Shown: positions 1 to 5,641 of the stretch, in pieces
Layout: the number at the start of each line of letters is the position of its first letter
Numbering within the stretch: position 1 is the stretch's first letter
From: Acidimicrobiales bacterium
Lineage (GTDB): Bacteria; Actinomycetota; Acidimicrobiia; Acidimicrobiales; Palsa-688
DNA: 7,015 bases
Direction: 5' to 3'
Assembly: GCA_030039575.1 (NCBI GenBank)
Contig: JASHVH010000314.1
Location: forward strand, 1-7,015
Made by a program: the position numbers and the translations under genes
Notes under the pieces: generated by a model
What the model was told of the DNA's origin: nothing
Database searches by the model: none
Seen by the model: only the letters and a program-made list of their open reading frames with translations

Positions 1-1001
1 TCGGGGGCGGGGGGGGCGGGGGCGGAGGCGCGGGCTCGTCCTATGTCGCCCCCGGTGCCGACCAGGTCTCGGTCACCCGGGCCTCGGGCTGGGGCAACGG
101 CGAAGTGGACATCAGCTGGGAAATGCTGAGCAAATGCGTGGACCAGACCGTCCAGGCCCAGAACAACCTCCGCGGCACCACGGTCCAGCTCCAGTGCTCG
201 GCCACCGACGGCGACGGCTTCTACCGGGTGCTCAACCTGCCCGTCCACGGTCACCTCGACAACCGTGACTTCTCCAAAGGGACCTTTGACTACGTCCCTC
301 AGCCGGGCTATACGGGGGCCGACTCATTGACCTTCGACTACGCCGCTCCCGGCTGGGTGTCGGACCCGGCCACCGTGACGTTCAACGTGGTGCCCGCCCC
401 GCGCCCCCCCATGGTGCTGAGCGCTACCTCGGAGCAAGTCACCGAGGGCCAAGCGCCAGTCTTCAGCGTGCGGATGCCGGCCGGTGCCACAGGCGAGGTG
501 GGCTTTTACAACACGTCGCTGCCGGGCCAAGACAAAGGCATCGGCGTGGCCCAGATCACTGACGGGGTAGCCACGCTCGGCAGCCCCACAAGGCCCCTCA
601 TGGTAGGCGCCAATCGCATCCAGGCCTCTTTCGGGGGCGACGGCACTTACAGCGCCAACGACTCCAACGCGGTGATCGTTACGGTGGTAGCCAAACCCCG
701 GCCGTCGATGGTGCTGAGCGCCAGTTCGTCCCGGGTGGTCGAGGGCCAAGCGCCAGTACTCAACGTGGACATGCCCGCCGACGCCACCGGTGACGTGGGC
801 TTCTACAACAGCGCCCTCTCAGGCCAGGACAAAGGCATCGGCGTGGCCAAGATCGTGAACGGGGTGGCCACGCTCATGGCCCCCACCCGAGCGCTCGCGG
901 TCGGCGACAACCAAATCCAGGCCTTCTACGGTGGGGACGTCGTCTACGCGGCCAACGGCTCTAACCAGGTCACTGTGACCGTCGAGGCGGCCCAGTCGTA
1001 A
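1..1001 (+). CDS. Gly-rich / Ig-like repeat surface or secreted protein, 3' part
   Basis: The reading frame is open from the left edge (first full codon at 3) to TAA at 999-1001, so the true start and any signal peptide lie outside the window. The visible part begins with a run of about nine glycines ending in AGSSYVAP, like the Gly-rich regions of bacterial surface proteins. Next comes a linker with two cysteines (codons at 135 and 195), then a beta-sandwich-like module (about 165-400) with the PGYTGADSLTF signature of cadherin-like/bacterial Ig domains. Two tandem modules of about 99 residues follow. They look like the Big_3_5 type of bacterial Ig-like domain, each opening with RPxMVLSA and closing with VTV. 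The protein is most likely an extracellular or cell-wall structural protein or adhesin. There is no catalytic motif and no C-terminal membrane anchor or LPXTG. The GTG at 105 is only an internal codon. Ligand and exact role are unknown. Confidence 0.85.
   Translation, partial: GGGGGGGGGAGSSYVAPGADQVSVTRASGWGNGEVDISWEMLSKCVDQTVQAQNNLRGTTVQLQCSATDGDGFYRVLNLPVHGHLDNRDFSKGTFDYVPQPGYTGADSLTFDYAAPGWVSDPATVTFNVVPAPRPPMVLSATSEQVTEGQAPVFSVRMPAGATGEVGFYNTSLPGQDKGIGVAQITDGVATLGSPTRPLMVGANRIQASFGGDGTYSANDSNAVIVTVVAKPRPSMVLSASSSRVVEGQAPVLNVDMPADATGDVGFYNSALSGQDKGIGVAKIVNGVATLMAPTRALAVGDNQIQAFYGGDVVYAANGSNQVTVTVEAAQS
402..995 (+). repeat. Two tandem 297-bp repeats encoding Ig-like domains
   Basis: Copy 1 (402-698) and copy 2 (699-995) each encode 99 residues in the same phase. 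By eye about two thirds of the residues are identical. Two blocks are nearly unchanged at DNA level: gagggccaagcgccagt and gacaaaggcatcggcgtgg. Shared protein landmarks are RPxMVLSA, EGQAPV, GxVGFYN, GQDKGIGVA, GVATL, IQA and GGD. The pattern indicates recent duplication of an exon-like module, which is common in stalk-like surface proteins. Confidence 0.85.
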
Positions 1002-1111
1002 CCATCGCAAGTGCCAAGTGGCCCCAGTTTACCTCTCGGTTTCTATGGGATAACACGGTGAGCCAAGCATGGTGAAGTCGGCGGGTAAGACTGGCCTTGT
1101 CGCTGATACTA

Positions 1112-1174
1112 ACGTTCTGTGGCCGATCTAGAGGCACCCAAGGAACACCCAATTCCATGATTGTGACGGTCGCC
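1112..1174 (+). pseudogene. Possible remnant of a further Ig-like domain end
   Basis: In the frame starting at 1112 the DNA reads T-F-C-G-R-S-R-G-T-Q-G-T-P-N-S-M-I-V-T-V. This resembles the last strands of the Ig repeats in the gene just upstream, where FGGDGTYS...SNAVIVTV occupies the same position. The frame has no credible start or ribosome binding site, and it runs into TGA at 1274-1276 after non-Ig-like sequence. It may be the decayed tail of a longer or duplicated surface-protein gene. The match is short and could be chance. Confidence 0.2.
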
Positions 1175-1451
1175 CAGGAGACCAATCACACCGATACCAC
1201 GGCCACCAGGCCGGAAACGCGTGCTTTCGCCCCGAACAGGCCAACCTTACGGTCGGGGAAATGCCAGAGGTTCTGACCTAGGTCGACGTTGTCCTTCCCC
1301 GACGCCCCCTGCTTCGGCGCATGACGACGCTGCCATGCCTTCTCCTTGTTCGTCAGGCATCACTGGGAGCGGGGTCGACAGGGACCGCCGGGATCCGACC
1401 AGGGCCTTCAAGCCGGCGGTCCACTTGATCACCACGCACGGCCAGACGACC
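1175..1451. other. Unassigned intergenic DNA
   Basis: I see no convincing gene here on either strand. The longest open frames (1221-1487 on + and 1247-1528 on -) have low-complexity Ser/Pro/Arg-rich or irregular translations, no ribosome binding site and no recognisable motif. No strong terminator hairpin follows the upstream surface-protein gene. Confidence 0.5.
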
Positions 1452-1528
1452 TCAACTACCCAGCTGGCTAGCCACTGGGGGATATAGCACAACACTTCAA
1501 CTACCCAGTGGGGGATATAGCGCAACAC
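1452..1528 (+). repeat. Direct repeat pair upstream of the Met-rich peptide
   Basis: Copy 2 (1497-1528) is tcaactacccag followed directly by tgggggatatagcgcaacac. Copy 1 (1452-1495) has the same two blocks, with one base change (cac for cgc), separated by a 12-nt insert, ctggctagccac. The two copies are 1 nt apart. The repeat lies just upstream of the 1583 gene and is probably a duplicated promoter/operator block. There are only two copies and no spacer regularity, so it is not a CRISPR array. Confidence 0.8.
1501..1521 (+). promoter_or_regulatory. Candidate CsoR/RicR-like operator overlapping a possible -10
   Basis: The segment TACCCAGTGGGGGATA (1502-1517) has C- and G-tracts around a short centre with A/T-rich ends. 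This is the layout of operators bound by the CsoR/DUF156 family of copper- and sulfur-responsive repressors. The overlapping TATAGC (1516-1521) could serve as a -10 element, with a transcription start about 55 nt before the ATG at 1583. The first repeat copy keeps the G-tract (1477-1481) but has a weaker left half. No repressor gene is visible, and no convincing -35 hexamer stands at the usual distance. The call rests on pattern similarity only. Confidence 0.3.
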
Positions 1529-1542
1529 CCGTCGGAACTAGG

Positions 1543-1554
1543 TTTGCCGGCAAA
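1543..1554. promoter_or_regulatory. 12-bp perfect palindrome in the leader of the Met-rich peptide gene
   Basis: TTTGCCGGCAAA is a perfect inverted repeat lying 16 nt before the AAGGAG ribosome binding site and 28 nt before the ATG. As DNA it could be a dimeric repressor site downstream of the start of transcription. As RNA it would form only a weak hairpin. No regulator is identified. Confidence 0.35.
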
Positions 1555-1582
1555 GCACCCAAATTTCTTCAAGGAGCGAATC

Positions 1583-1753
1583 ATGGACGACCCCAATATG
1601 GAGATCGACGACCCGAAGATGATGGACGACCCGAAGATGATGGACGACCCGAAGATGGGAATGGAAGACAACACCAATGTGGACGACCCCAAGATGGAAA
1701 TGAACGACCAGAAAATGATGGGCGACCCGAAGATGGGACCGGGCGAGGCCTAG
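1583..1753 (+). CDS. Met/Asp-rich repeat peptide, 56 aa
   Basis: The ATG at 1583 is preceded by AAGGAG at 1571-1576 with a 6-nt spacer, which makes it the start. An upstream in-frame GTG at 1508 lies in the promoter repeat and has no binding site. The peptide consists almost entirely of degenerate repeats of MDDPKM. By my count it has 13 Met, 13 Asp, 4 Glu, 6 Lys and 7 Pro in 56 residues, with no Cys, His or aromatic residue. It is strongly acidic, probably disordered, and has no signal peptide or membrane segment, so it should be cytoplasmic. I know no family name for it. The next gene, 59 nt downstream, is a YedY/sulfite-oxidase-type molybdoenzyme. That suggests either a sacrificial methionine pool that the enzyme re-reduces (compare MrpX of Azospira suillum) or a Cu(I)-binding MxxM peptide. 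Both roles are inferred. That the gene is real is supported by its ribosome binding site and in-phase repeats. Confidence 0.8.
   Translation: MDDPNMEIDDPKMMDDPKMMDDPKMGMEDNTNVDDPKMEMNDQKMMGDPKMGPGEA
1607..1657 (+). repeat. 18-bp in-frame tandem repeat (DDPKMM)
   Basis: The unit gacgacccgaagatgatg occurs at 1607-1624 and 1625-1642, and its first 15 bases recur at 1643-1657. Each unit encodes Asp-Asp-Pro-Lys-Met-Met. Diverged units flank the block (DDPNM at 1586-1600, DDPKM at 1682-1696, GDPKM at 1721-1735). The identical copies suggest recent slippage or duplication, so copy number may vary among strains without breaking the frame. Confidence 0.9.
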
Positions 1754-1812
1754 ATGGGTGGAGTGCGCAGAGCCACTACCAGACGATGTCCACGGCGTCC
1801 TGACACACGACG

Positions 1813-2421
1813 ATGGCTCCGATAACGAGGGGTTTCACCGGACGCCCCCACGACGCCAGAAGCTCACGGCTGCCGCCCGGTCAACATGAAAGCACGTCGT
1901 GGCCGGTGCTTGCCGCGGAGCCGACGCCTCGGCTCGACACTGCCTCCTGGACTTTCACGATCGAAGGACTGGTCGAGAACCCAGTCAGTTGGGACTGGGA
2001 CGAGATACATGCTCTCAGGGAGGCGGTTTTCAACGGAGACATCCACTGCGTAACTACGTGGTCGCGGCTCGGGATGACGTTTAACGGCGTCTCAGTCGAC
2101 ACGCTGCTAGAGATGGCGAAGCCCCTTGAGTCAGCGAGCCACGTCATCGCTTTTTCCCATACTGGCTACACTACGAACCTCCCCCTTGCCGATGTCCGGG
2201 ACGGAAAGGCGCTCGTTGTGTGGGACGTGGACGGCCAGCCTCTGCCAAGGGAGCATGGCGGTCCGGCCCGCATGATCGTCCCCCACCTCTATTTCTGGAA
2301 GAGCGCCAAGTGGGTGGCCGGGATACGCGTCCTCGACCACGACGAGCCAGGCTTTTGGGAGGTAAGGGGTTACAACAATTACGGCGACCCTTGGCGCGAG
2401 CAACGGTACAGCGGTGACTGA
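1813..2421 (+). CDS. Sulfite-oxidase/YedY-family molybdopterin oxidoreductase, cytoplasmic
   Basis: This 202-aa protein fits the short, soluble sulfite-oxidase-like branch of the molybdopterin-binding oxidoreductase family (PF00174) at full length. The N-terminus MAPITRGFTGR matches the family's usual start, although no good ribosome binding site precedes the ATG. C79 in HCVTTWS (residues 78-84) is the expected molybdenum ligand, and the CVxxWS pattern is closer to YedY/MsrP than to classical sulfite oxidases. Other hallmarks are GYTTNLPL (118-125), EHGGPAR (147-153), PHLYFWKSAKW (157-167) and DPWREQRY near the C-terminus. There is no twin-arginine signal, heme domain or dimerisation domain. 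The last 8 nt overlap the flavoprotein gene, which probably supplies electrons. The substrate is unknown. The Met-rich peptide upstream makes methionine sulfoxide a reasonable guess; an S- or N-oxide, or sulfite, is also possible. Confidence 0.92.
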   Translation: MAPITRGFTGRPHDARSSRLPPGQHESTSWPVLAAEPTPRLDTASWTFTIEGLVENPVSWDWDEIHALREAVFNGDIHCVTTWSRLGMTFNGVSVDTLLEMAKPLESASHVIAFSHTGYTTNLPLADVRDGKALVVWDVDGQPLPREHGGPARMIVPHLYFWKSAKWVAGIRVLDHDEPGFWEVRGYNNYGDPWREQRYSGD

Positions 2422-3133
2422 GGCCGCCCAAGTCCAGACGATCGATACCGGGTGGCGAACTGCAACCGTAGTTTCGATTAAATCCGAAAACCCAACAGCG
2501 AAGACGTTCCGCCTTCAGTTACCAGATCCATTCGGGCACTTGGCGGGCCAGCATTGCGTAATCCGGCTCACTGCCCCCGACGGGTACACCGCCGTTCGCT
2601 CGTACTCGGTTGCCTCGCCTCCGGAGGATTCGCCTGAGATCGAACTTACAATAGAACTGCTTGTCGGGGGTGAAGTTTCGGAGTTTCTTCATCAAGAGGT
2701 CATGGTGGGCGACGTCCTCGAAGTCAGAGGGCCGATCGGCGGATGGTTTATCTGGCGAGGCGACTTGCCCGCTGTGCTTATCGGAGGAGGGTCCGGAGTC
2801 GTGCCGCTGATGGCAATGTTGCGGCTCGCTCGCCGCAACGGCCGTGCGGACCTTTTGCGACTCCTGGTCTCTGTGCGGAAGCCTGATGACTTGTACTATC
2901 CGGACGAGCTTCCCGGACCACAAACGACGGTTATTTACACCGAGGAGTCGCCGCCGCACACTTCGCGGCCTACGGGCCTCATCAATTCTCGTGATATTCC
3001 GGTCCTGCCCAACTCCGGGCTCGTCTACATCTGTGGCTCGGAGCGGTTCGCCGAAGCGGCCGCCGACCTGGTGATCGGGTCTGGTGTGGCAGCAAATCGC
3101 CTGAGGATCGAGAAGTTCGGCCCGTCTGGTTGA
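2414..3133 (+). CDS. FAD-dependent ferredoxin-NAD(P) reductase-like oxidoreductase
   Basis: This 239-aa protein starts at a GTG inside the end of the molybdoenzyme gene (GTGACTGA overlap), so translation is likely coupled. It has the two-domain ferredoxin-reductase fold. The FAD-binding barrel carries RSYS at residues 62-65, and the nucleotide-binding domain has GGGSGVVPL at 124-132. YICGSERF (205-212) and the terminal RIEKFGPSG match the usual end of the family. There is no plant-type 2Fe-2S domain and no membrane segment, so it is a soluble flavoprotein that moves electrons between NAD(P)H and a partner. The overlap makes the molybdoenzyme the natural partner, in the role that the membrane protein MsrQ plays for MsrP. 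Such pairs of a short sulfite-oxidase-like protein and a flavoprotein recur in Actinomycetota as far as I recall. The direction of electron flow is not shown by the sequence. Confidence 0.9.
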   Translation: MTEAAQVQTIDTGWRTATVVSIKSENPTAKTFRLQLPDPFGHLAGQHCVIRLTAPDGYTAVRSYSVASPPEDSPEIELTIELLVGGEVSEFLHQEVMVGDVLEVRGPIGGWFIWRGDLPAVLIGGGSGVVPLMAMLRLARRNGRADLLRLLVSVRKPDDLYYPDELPGPQTTVIYTEESPPHTSRPTGLINSRDIPVLPNSGLVYICGSERFAEAAADLVIGSGVAANRLRIEKFGPSG

Positions 3134-3279
3134 GCTCGTGTTCCCGCGGTTTGCACCGACGCCGACTTTGTCGATATCGTTCCTCCGACCGTCCAGCAGT
3201 GAAGCCTGTCCGGAATAACCCTCCCCAAACGCCATTGGCGGTGATATTCCATTGAAACTGGGCCCGGGTACCGAAGGGA

Positions 3280-3296
3280 ACAGGCCGGGCGCCTGT
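3280..3296. terminator. Hairpin between convergent genes, possible terminator
   Basis: ACAGGC-cgggc-GCCTGT forms a 6-bp GC-rich stem with a 5-nt loop. It lies in the 201-bp gap between the ends of the convergent flavoprotein gene and disulfide-reductase-like gene. No T-tract follows on either strand, so it would be a weak or factor-assisted terminator. A second short palindrome, cccgcgcggg, sits at 3308-3317. The rest of the gap holds no gene that I can recognise. Confidence 0.35.
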
Positions 3297-3334
3297 CTCC
3301 ATATGCGCCCGCGCGGGTTAGCCAATCGTCTCCG

Positions 3335-4789
3335 TTAGGCGTGGTGTTGGCCGTGATAGGCCTCCAGCAGGCGGAGCCACACCTCACTGATCGAGGGGAA
3401 GCACGGCACCGCGTGCCAGAGACGGGCCACGGGGACCTGGCCTGCCACCGCCATGGTCGCCGAATGGATGAGCTCTTCAACCCCAGGCCCCACAAAGGTG
3501 GCGCCCAGTAGGTAGCCGCTGTCCTCGTCCACGACCATGCGGGCCCGGCCGGTGTAGTTGTCAGCGTAAAGCCTGGCGCCGATCACGTTCTGGCCGGGGT
3601 CGATGTCGACCACCCGAATGCGGTGGCCGGCCCGTTCAGCCTGGTCGGCCGTGAGCCCGACGGCAGCGGCCGGGGGGTCGCAGAACAACACCTGCGGCAC
3701 TGCCAGGTAGTCGGCGGTGACGGCGTGGGCACCCCAGGCAGCGGTGTCGAGGGGCTCCCCGGCGGCGCGGGCGGCGATGGCAGCCCCGGCTATGCGAGCC
3801 TGGTATTTGCCTTGGTGGGTGAGCAAGGCATGGTGATTGACGTCGCCGAGGGCGTACAGCCAACCGTCTTCGAGGGCGCGCACCATGCACGTGTCGTCGA
3901 CGTCCAACCAGGACCCCGCGACAAGGCCGACGGTCTGCAGGCCGATGTCGAACGTGTTCGGCTCTCGGCCGGTGGCAAACAGCACCTCGTCGGCCTCCAC
4001 TTCCGCGCCGTTTTCTAGGATCAGTGTGACTGGCCCAGTGCCGCCGGCACGGTGTAGTGCGGTGACCGTGGCGCCGATGCGCACGTCGACTCCAGCGTCG
4101 GCAAGGGCGCGGCCAACAATTTCGCCAGCGAAGGGCTCCATCCGCGGCAGCAGGCCATCGGCCTGAGCTAGCAAGGTCACATCTGCGCCGAGGCCGGACC
4201 AAGCCGTGGCCATCTCCACGCCGACTCCTCCGCCACCGACGATGGCTAGCCGCCCGGGCACGGTTCGGGAACCGGTGGCCTCTCGGTTGGTCCACGACCT
4301 CACCTCGTCGAGCCCGGCCAATTCAGGCAGAGCGGGGCGGCTGCCTGTACAGATCGCTACGGCCCGCCGTGCGGTCAGGGTCACCGACTCACCATCCGGC
4401 TTTTCTACGGTGACCCTCCTGAGGCCGTCCAACCGGCCATGCCCGCGAACAAGTTCGACGCCAGTACTTCTGAGCGCCTTGGCTGGTCCGTCGTCGTCCC
4501 AGTTGTTCACGTAGAGGTCCCTGCGGCCCAACACGGCCGCCGCGTCCGCTGCCCCAGTGACCGCCTGGCGCGCCCCAGCGACCCGGCGCGCATCGGCGAG
4601 GGCGACGACCGGCCTGAGCATCGCCTTGCTCGGGATGCAGGCCCAGTACCCGCACTCACCGCCAACGAGCTCTCGCTCCACCGCGGCGACACCGAGCCCG
4701 GCCGCAATAGCCGCGCCGGCCACCGTTTGCCCGACAGGCCCCGTCCCGATCACTATGACATCGTAAATGTTCACTGCTGGTGCGCTCAT
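3335..4789 (-). CDS. FAD/NAD(P)-dependent disulfide-reductase-like oxidoreductase (class I family)
   Basis: This 484-aa protein is full length for the dihydrolipoamide dehydrogenase/mercuric reductase superfamily. The FAD site is GTGPVG at residues 15-20. The redox disulfide is C46/C51 in GGECGYWACIPSK, keeping the CxxxxC spacing of the standard GGTCxNxGCIPSK. The NAD(P) site is GGGGVG at 185-190, with ATGREPN at 272-278 and ALGDV at 313-317 closing the FAD domain. The C-terminal dimerisation domain ends in FPSISE (464-469) where dihydrolipoamide dehydrogenases have HPTLSE: the Glu is kept but the catalytic His is Phe. I recall the same change in the actinobacterial GGECxYWAC subgroup, so the substrate is probably not lipoamide or glutathione. 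The start has GGAGGAA upstream and an in-frame TAG between the two. The gene follows the peroxiredoxin-like gene by 58 nt, so the two probably share a transcript. It could be an electron donor to that protein or act on a small disulfide or quinone. Confidence 0.9.
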   Translation of the reverse strand: MSAPAVNIYDVIVIGTGPVGQTVAGAAIAAGLGVAAVERELVGGECGYWACIPSKAMLRPVVALADARRVAGARQAVTGAADAAAVLGRRDLYVNNWDDDGPAKALRSTGVELVRGHGRLDGLRRVTVEKPDGESVTLTARRAVAICTGSRPALPELAGLDEVRSWTNREATGSRTVPGRLAIVGGGGVGVEMATAWSGLGADVTLLAQADGLLPRMEPFAGEIVGRALADAGVDVRIGATVTALHRAGGTGPVTLILENGAEVEADEVLFATGREPNTFDIGLQTVGLVAGSWLDVDDTCMVRALEDGWLYALGDVNHHALLTHQGKYQARIAGAAIAARAAGEPLDTAAWGAHAVTADYLAVPQVLFCDPPAAAVGLTADQAERAGHRIRVVDIDPGQNVIGARLYADNYTGRARMVVDEDSGYLLGATFVGPGVEELIHSATMAVAGQVPVARLWHAVPCFPSISEVWLRLLEAYHGQHHA

Positions 4790-4847
4790 AAGCCGCTAAG
4801 TTCCTCCCGTGTTAAGGCCAGGACCAAGGCGTTGGTCTGTGGCGAAC

Positions 4848-5369
4848 TCATAAGCTGGGCCCAGGATTGCCTTGTGAGGGTAACGGCGGTCGTGGGCTGT
4901 GCCCGCGTAAATAGCGGATCAACCCGACGACGTCGTCAGGCACCATCCGGCCGATGGCACCTGACGAGTACACACTCACCTCTAACCATCCCGCCGGATC
5001 GAGGACGAACCCCGTCGATTGAAGAAAACCTCGGTTGGGGTCAACGAAGGCCCCGGTGGCAGCTGAGACCTCCGCAGCGTCAGCGTTGCACCCTATGGGG
5101 AAGCTCAGCCCGTGCTTGGCGACCAACTCCGCAGTCGTCACCTCATCGTCGACTGACAGGGCCACCACCCTCGCACCCACTCGCCTAAGGCTGTCACTCG
5201 CCCGCTCGAAGGCGCGGAGCTGGGCATTGCAGTACGGGCACCAACTTCCCCGGTAGAAGAGAAGGACCCCATAGTTCTCCTCGAAGACGGTGGGGACGGT
5301 AAACGAACCTCCGCCGACCCGAGGAACGGCAAGGGACGGGAAAGCGTCTCCTGGGCTTAGGTGCGGCAT
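4848..5369 (-). CDS. Peroxiredoxin-like (AhpC/TSA) thiol protein
   Basis: The start is the ATG whose codon covers 5369-5367. It is preceded by AGGAG (5382-5378 on the minus strand) with an 8-nt spacer. The frame stays open to 5498, but that extension has no family match. The 173-aa product begins MPHLSPGDAFPSLAVPRV, the usual opening of redoxin/peroxiredoxin domains. FYRGSWCPYCNAQL at 38-51 carries the likely peroxidatic C44 and a second Cys three residues on (C47), giving a CxxC motif. A further Cys lies at 94 (FPIGCNAD). This RGxWCPYC group resembles peroxiredoxin-like proteins that reduce peroxides, or act as thiol-disulfide proteins, using an external thiol system. No signal peptide is seen, so it should be cytoplasmic. 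The disulfide-reductase-like gene directly downstream is a candidate recycling partner. The C-terminal tail after residue 157 is Pro-rich and probably disordered. Confidence 0.88.
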   Translation of the reverse strand: MPHLSPGDAFPSLAVPRVGGGSFTVPTVFEENYGVLLFYRGSWCPYCNAQLRAFERASDSLRRVGARVVALSVDDEVTTAELVAKHGLSFPIGCNADAAEVSAATGAFVDPNRGFLQSTGFVLDPAGWLEVSVYSSGAIGRMVPDDVVGLIRYLRGHSPRPPLPSQGNPGPSL

Positions 5370-5641
5370 TGTCTGTTCTCCTGGCGTGATTCCTGATGGG
5401 CCGCGAAACGGGCGATAACGACGTCCCAAGGGGCCGCGGCCGACAAACGCCGGCCAGTGCTCGGGTGGTTCGCGGTCCCCACCGTCACCAAACCTCAAGT
5501 AGCTCGCTTCCTAGGCCCACACATCATTCGCGTCGTCAGCCCGCGAGGTCTTACCTCCCGTCCGATGAACAGTGCTGCTCCGGAGCAGGCCCTAATCTCG
5601 ATGGCCGCTCATCGTTTCAGGGCAAAGACCTTCCGATCAAC
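5370..5641. other. Upstream region of the peroxiredoxin operon, no gene seen
   Basis: This stretch separates the peroxiredoxin-like gene from the small conserved gene at 5716-5952, both on the minus strand. It must hold the promoter of the peroxiredoxin unit, but I cannot pick convincing -35/-10 hexamers. Open frames crossing it (for example 5396-5680 and 5457-5930 on +) have compositions expected of antisense or non-coding GC-rich DNA. Confidence 0.45.

Noticed and set aside
1452..1528. CRISPR-like repeat
   Set aside because: There are only two imperfect copies, 1 nt apart, one with an internal insertion. There are no regular spacers or cas genes.
1247..1528. Minus-strand frame with Trp/Val-rich N-terminus, possible small membrane protein
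   Set aside because: The hydrophobic part is just the reverse reading of the direct-repeat block, the rest is low-complexity, and no ribosome binding site is present.
1508..1582. Upstream GTG start extending the Met-rich peptide by 25 residues
   Set aside because: The GTG lies inside the repeat/operator block without a ribosome binding site. AAGGAG stands 6 nt before the ATG at 1583, and the repeat pattern begins there.
2519..3325. Long minus-strand open frame (268 codons) opposite the flavoprotein gene
   Set aside because: It is antisense to a clearly recognised ferredoxin-reductase-like gene, has an Arg/Pro-rich motif-free translation and lacks a ribosome binding site. It is a shadow of GC-rich codon bias.
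3636..4295. Minus-strand frame of 219 codons inside the disulfide-reductase-like gene
   Set aside because: It lies in another frame of a gene with intact FAD, NAD(P) and CxxxxC motifs. The translation is Arg/His-rich without any domain signal.
5370..5498. N-terminal extension of the peroxiredoxin-like protein to a start at 5498
   Set aside because: The added 43 residues are Arg/Gly/Pro-rich and unlike any redoxin N-terminus. A good AGGAG with 8-nt spacing marks the ATG at 5369.
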